From assembly GCA_029255685.2 (NCBI GenBank), contig CM055317.2, positions 17,191,501-17,255,500 of the forward strand: 64,000 bases of DNA, written 5' to 3'. Numbering within the stretch: the first letter of the stretch is position 1; each line of letters begins with the position of its first letter. Below the pieces are notes generated by a model, which saw only the letters and a list, made by a program, of their open reading frames with translations, ran no database searches and had not been told where the DNA came from. The DNA is from Silene conica. Lineage: Eukaryota > Streptophyta > Magnoliopsida > Caryophyllales > Caryophyllaceae. The position numbers and the translations under genes are program-made. Shown piece by piece: positions 60,066-64,000 of this stretch.

Positions 60066-60626
60066 TTATGCAAAAATACTTATTACTAATATTAATTCAG
60101 CTCAAGATTAATAATCAACATATGGATCAAATACGACTAATAAAATAAAAATAATCAGGATACTAAACGGAATAGTATTGGTCTCCTCATTTATCAAGCA
60201 TATCATACGACCATGCTATTTCCTGTATTTGGTCCGCTTAGTTTTATCTTACGACTGATTATTGAATATCAAGATAAATTCTGGTTGAAAATGGGTCAAA
60301 TAATATGGATGAAATAGAATTTATCTTAACTCAATAAATATATACTTCAGGAATATGCATACATATTAATTGAAGATGGTAAAATTGAAAATAGTTTACT
60401 CTTAGATGAAATTTTTGAGTGTTATCATGTTAGTTGTTTTGTTTGCCGATATCATTATTTATTATATATATACTTCTTTACTTCTATAAAGAATCCTAAT
60501 CAACACAATATTATTAAAGTGATAAGTTATAGACCTTTTAAACTCTAGACCTTTTATGCACGTAGGAATTGAATTCCAAAACTGTATTACCACTAATTAG
60601 ATATTTATTATATTAGTAATTAAAAA
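60066..60626. other. AT-rich sequence between Helitrons
   Basis: No gene or repeat is recognised in this stretch. Confidence 0.4.
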
Positions 60627-63600
60627 CTAGTGTAACACCCGTGAAAATTCACGGGATTGTGTACTTAATTTGTAAATTATAGGAGACGATAAATTATAGT
60701 TATTATAAAACCCCAAATATTATAATTTTTATATGACATTTATATATATATTTATAAAATATATAATAACATTTGATTTTTTTATAATAGGAAATTAGGT
60801 AAAATATGCAATGTTAATAAGCGTAATAATTGTAAGAACGGATAAAACATTCTAATTTGAGAATATTATGATATGTAAATTATAAAAACTCAAAACTAAG
60901 AGTATTATTAAAGAATTCCCCTGTTAAAGAATTCTCGCTGGTTTGGCTTTGTCCTTAAAGTCTAAATGATTTCTTTGTTCACTTAGTTTTTTTATGTAGG
61001 AGACTGTAAAAGTTAATATATTATGTGAACGTCTTCAAGTTCTTAAGTTTATTGAAAAAATAATGGTTATTTAGTGTCATTGTTGATATAATCGTCCATA
61101 GAAACGTCCATAGAAAAGATCTAAAAGTGAATAATAATTGATATGCTGATGTATGTTCCTAAACAGACTGTAAAATAAAAGATAAATCACTTGAAAAAAA
61201 GGCTCAAATACAAAATAAAATAGATTAGTGTAGTCAATTACGGAAATCTTGCTCACAAATTCATAATTTCTCGAAAATCTCCTTGTAAACAACATTAGAG
61301 GTTCTATTAGTAACTCCATTGTCGCCGTCCAGAAGAAGGACTTTTAGACCTTTCTTACTTGTAACCCTCGATAAGGCAACGTACAATTGGCCATGGGTAA
61401 AGACTGGTCTTGGAAGATAAAGTCCAACACGGGATAGAGATTGTCCCTGACTTTTGTTAATAGTCATAGCAAAACAAACTGCTAGAGGAAATTGTCTTCT
61501 TTCAAACTTAATTGGGAACTTGGTAGTGTCGGAAGGTGTCAAGGTGATGCGGGGAATATAGACCTTCCTACCAATATGACTGCCAGAAATAACAGTTGCA
61601 CTAATCACTCGATTTCCTAGATGATTTACCTCCATTCGGGTGCCATTACACAATCCATTTGCTTGGTCGATGTTTCTAAGAAGCATGACTATAGCTCCAA
61701 CTTTGAGTTTTAAGCTGTGATTGGGTAAACCAGAACATCTGATAGAGTTAAGAAACTCGGTAGAGTAAAGTTCCCGAATTCCACAGTTCGTCTCTTCCTT
61801 GCTAATTTCATCAGAGCTTAAGTAAACTTTCTCCTCCTCTTGAATTTGATCCAATACATAATCGTTTACCACCTCGACGACATCATGAGTAGGAGCTAGT
61901 ATAGCTCTTTCAGTGAAATATTGGGGGTCACCTAAGTGATCCTTTAGAGATGGGTACGTGCTCTCCACAATGGTAGCTACTGGATCTACTCCCGGATTTA
62001 TAAGTATATCTTCGGGTAATTCAATGTTAGCTATGCCATCGTTTGGGCCACCAGCTAGACCATCACCAATTTCGAGAATCCACTCTGAAAATTGTCTGAT
62101 TCATCGACGTCTGACTGCGCACTTCCGACTTGAAGTCTCATATTTTTCGTGAGCTTCAAAACCTTAAATTCAAGAATTAAAAAAATGGTCAGAATTGAAT
62201 TAATAAGTAATCGTATCTATTGTTGAAGTTTAGTAGGAGCTTAAGGTAAAATAAAATAAACATGTAACTAATATACCTTGCAATATCTCCATAAAGGAGA
62301 AGAACTGATAGCTGCTCCTACAATATCTTGCCTGCTACCTTTAGGTATAACAGGCAAGATTTGTCGAAAATCACCGCCAAACACCACAACTTTTCCTCCG
62401 AATGGTTTTTCAGGATCTCCTTCCGGTGAAGTTCTCATGATATCTCTCAAGCTTCTATCAAGAGCTTCAAAACAATAACGACTAACCATAGGTGCCTCGT
62501 CCCATATGATAAGTTTTGCCCTTTTTAATAACTCTGCCAAATCGGTTCCTAGTCGTATTCCATAACAGGTGGAGTGTTCATCAACATTAATAGGTATGCT
62601 CAGTCGTGCGTGGGCTGTCCGCCCTCCTGGAAGAAGGATAGCTGCAATTCCACTCGAAGCCACAGCTATAACGATTTCACCTTCTGACCTTATTCCAGCA
62701 CATAAGGTTTTCCATAGGAAGGTCTTGCCGGTTCCCCCATAACCATAAACAAAGTATACACCGCCTTCCCCATTTTGAACAGCATACATGATTTTTCTAT
62801 AAATTGATTTCTGTTCATCTGTCATTGAAGAAGTGAGCACTTCATGTTCCTTCTTCAAAGCATCTTTATCATAAGATAACTCATCTGCCAAGAGCCTATT
62901 CGAGCACGTAGCAAGGATGTCAACGTCTGGGTATGGCATGTTGTCAAACTTACGCAAGGAACTACCATTTCTCTGCAACCAAGATTCAATCTCGGATAGT
63001 GCGTAATTTTGCAACTGCTCGTCTGTGAGTTGGAGATCTGTATACACGAAAAGTAATAATTAGTTAAATAGGTTAATGGCAATGTTACTACATGTAATAA
63101 AAGAGTAACGTTTATAATCACATGATAGTTGATAAAGTACCTCGGTTACGTAGTTCCGTTAGTTTTCTGTGTAAGATATCGTCTGTTAATAACTTCCAAG
63201 TCTTCTCCCACACTAATTCTGGCTTCACTAAACTATTAGTGAACAAAAGAGTTGCAAAAAGGGTCCTAAGATAAAATCCCGTCCCCCAAAAACTCGCTTC
63301 TTCGATGGCATCAATATACTCTTTGTCATCACCTAGTAGGCCTAAAGCGTAGCACGCCTCTTTGAAAGTTGGATGAGGGAATCCATCTACGGTTCGAATA
63401 TCTTCATATGATTTGGGTCCTTTTACAAAGTTCAATAGAGTTCTCAAATAGTACCTCTCACCACCATTCGGAGACATATGATACATCCTTCCAAGAGTAA
63501 ATCCTTTTCGCCTTCGATTCCATACCCTTTCTTTTCTTTTCCATACAAATTTATGTGGAAACTCACAATATGTTAGATCTCTACCATCAGAATTCAAATT

Positions 63601-64000
63601 ATTATATTCCATCCAAGCTGTGAATTTTGTTCTACCACCGAAAGACCTTTCAACCACTTCGTCTATTGGATCGTCATCATGGAAAATAACGTTTTGCTCA
63701 TTCGGTAGATGATAATCCAACCTTAAAACAGGGGGGTCCTATAATGAATAGGAAAGGAAAAAATCCTCCAAACAGCTTCACATGGTGAAATGTAACGGCA
63801 ATCGTAATATTGTTGTATTTGATCAATTTGATTTGGGTCTTCACTACCTATTTTCAAAAATAAATTATAAGACATTTAATGGACATTTATTCAGTAAAAA
63901 ATTATGAAACATAAATTAAATAAATATAAGTGAGTACCGTTATTCCCGCGAGTTGCACTAACAGTTACACGATCATATCCTTTATTAATGTACTTGAATA
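60627..64000 (-). mobile_element. Helitron with helicase, 3' end inside the window
   Basis: On the minus strand the 3' end is hairpin CCCGTGAATTTTCACGGG (60638-60655) followed by TGTTACA-CTAG and T (60626/60627). A Helitron-type helicase lies 0.6 kb inside this end, where it is expected. The 5' end and the Rep domain lie beyond the window. Confidence 0.75.
61261..64000 (-). pseudogene. Helitron RepHel protein, PIF1-like helicase part (partial)
   Basis: The enzyme drives rolling-circle transposition; only the C-terminal helicase half is in view. Exons from the 5' end: 64000-63938 (partial, KYINKGYDRVTVSATRGNN), 63847-63141 (VIFHDDDP, CEFPHKFVWKRKERVWNRR), 63037-62277 (SSMTDEQKSIYRKIM, Walker A GYGGTGKT, Walker B IIWDEAPM, GGDFRQILPVIPKG), 62162-61261 (VGAIVMLLRNIDQANGLCNG, FAMTINKSQGQSL, LYVALSRVTSKKGLKVL). 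Introns of about 103 and 114 nt have GT-AG ends. Two single-base losses shift the frame: in a T-run near 62090 (before FSEW-like sequence) and in a C-run near 63733. As read it is broken, though both sites are homopolymers. Confidence 0.88.

Noticed and set aside
61077..61319. 80-residue frame downstream of the helicase
   Set aside because: Overlaps the end of the helicase frame and AT-rich sequence; no domain.

Overview
This is eukaryotic DNA from a flowering plant. The evidence is spliced genes with GT-AG introns, plant-type organellar proteins, Ty1-copia and Ty3-gypsy LTR retrotransposons, Helitrons, MITEs and a SINE. AT-rich sequence, many Stowaway-like MITEs and 'ACTCCGTA' motifs suggest a eudicot, possibly Caryophyllales. 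That placement is a guess and was not tested.

Only two host genes look complete, and they converge in the middle of the window. A branched-chain amino-acid aminotransferase gene (+, 42658-46708) has nine exons that splice into an open 391-residue frame. A mitochondrial IscA-type iron-sulfur assembly gene (-, 48260-51687) has four coding exons and encodes 152 residues. About 2.3 kb upstream of the IscA start lies the last exon of an IscU-type scaffold gene (54018-54116), apparently a fragment. A TPR-protein pseudogene (about 20.97-31.35 kb) has been split by a Stowaway MITE and by an 8.35-kb retrotransposon.

The rest is layered mobile DNA. From left to right: a small Helitron (671-1493); a hAT-like element (1634-5056) carrying a 2.6-kb solo LTR; a Helitron (5881-8537) that contains a GTGTCC-rich hAT-like element; overlapping Helitron ends at 9.0-13.6 kb with exon-like captured pieces; a Ty1-copia element (13678-18800); a truncated gypsy element (20009-20970); a gag-only, Angela/BARE-like LTR element (22208-30561, minus strand) whose 1235-bp LTRs look identical; a second, nearly intact copia element (35285-40137, minus strand); a SINE (about 52.82-53.04 kb); a TRIM-like miniature LTR element (55502-56310) inside a Tourist-like MITE (55217-56441); and three minus-strand Helitron 3' ends at 58.2, 58.8 and 60.6 kb. 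The last of these belongs to an element carrying a PIF1-type Helitron helicase that runs off the right edge.

The strongest candidates for something new are: (1) the gag-only long-LTR element, which has 2.4-kb non-coding stretches on both sides of gag and a plausible 93-nt intron at the end of gag; (2) three LTR elements with non-canonical TA..TA or TA..CA ends, two of which share an identical 25-nt primer-binding/leader segment, suggesting that the larger element mobilises the miniature one; and (3) host exon fragments between Helitron ends. All protein and family assignments come from recognising motifs by eye; no database was searched.
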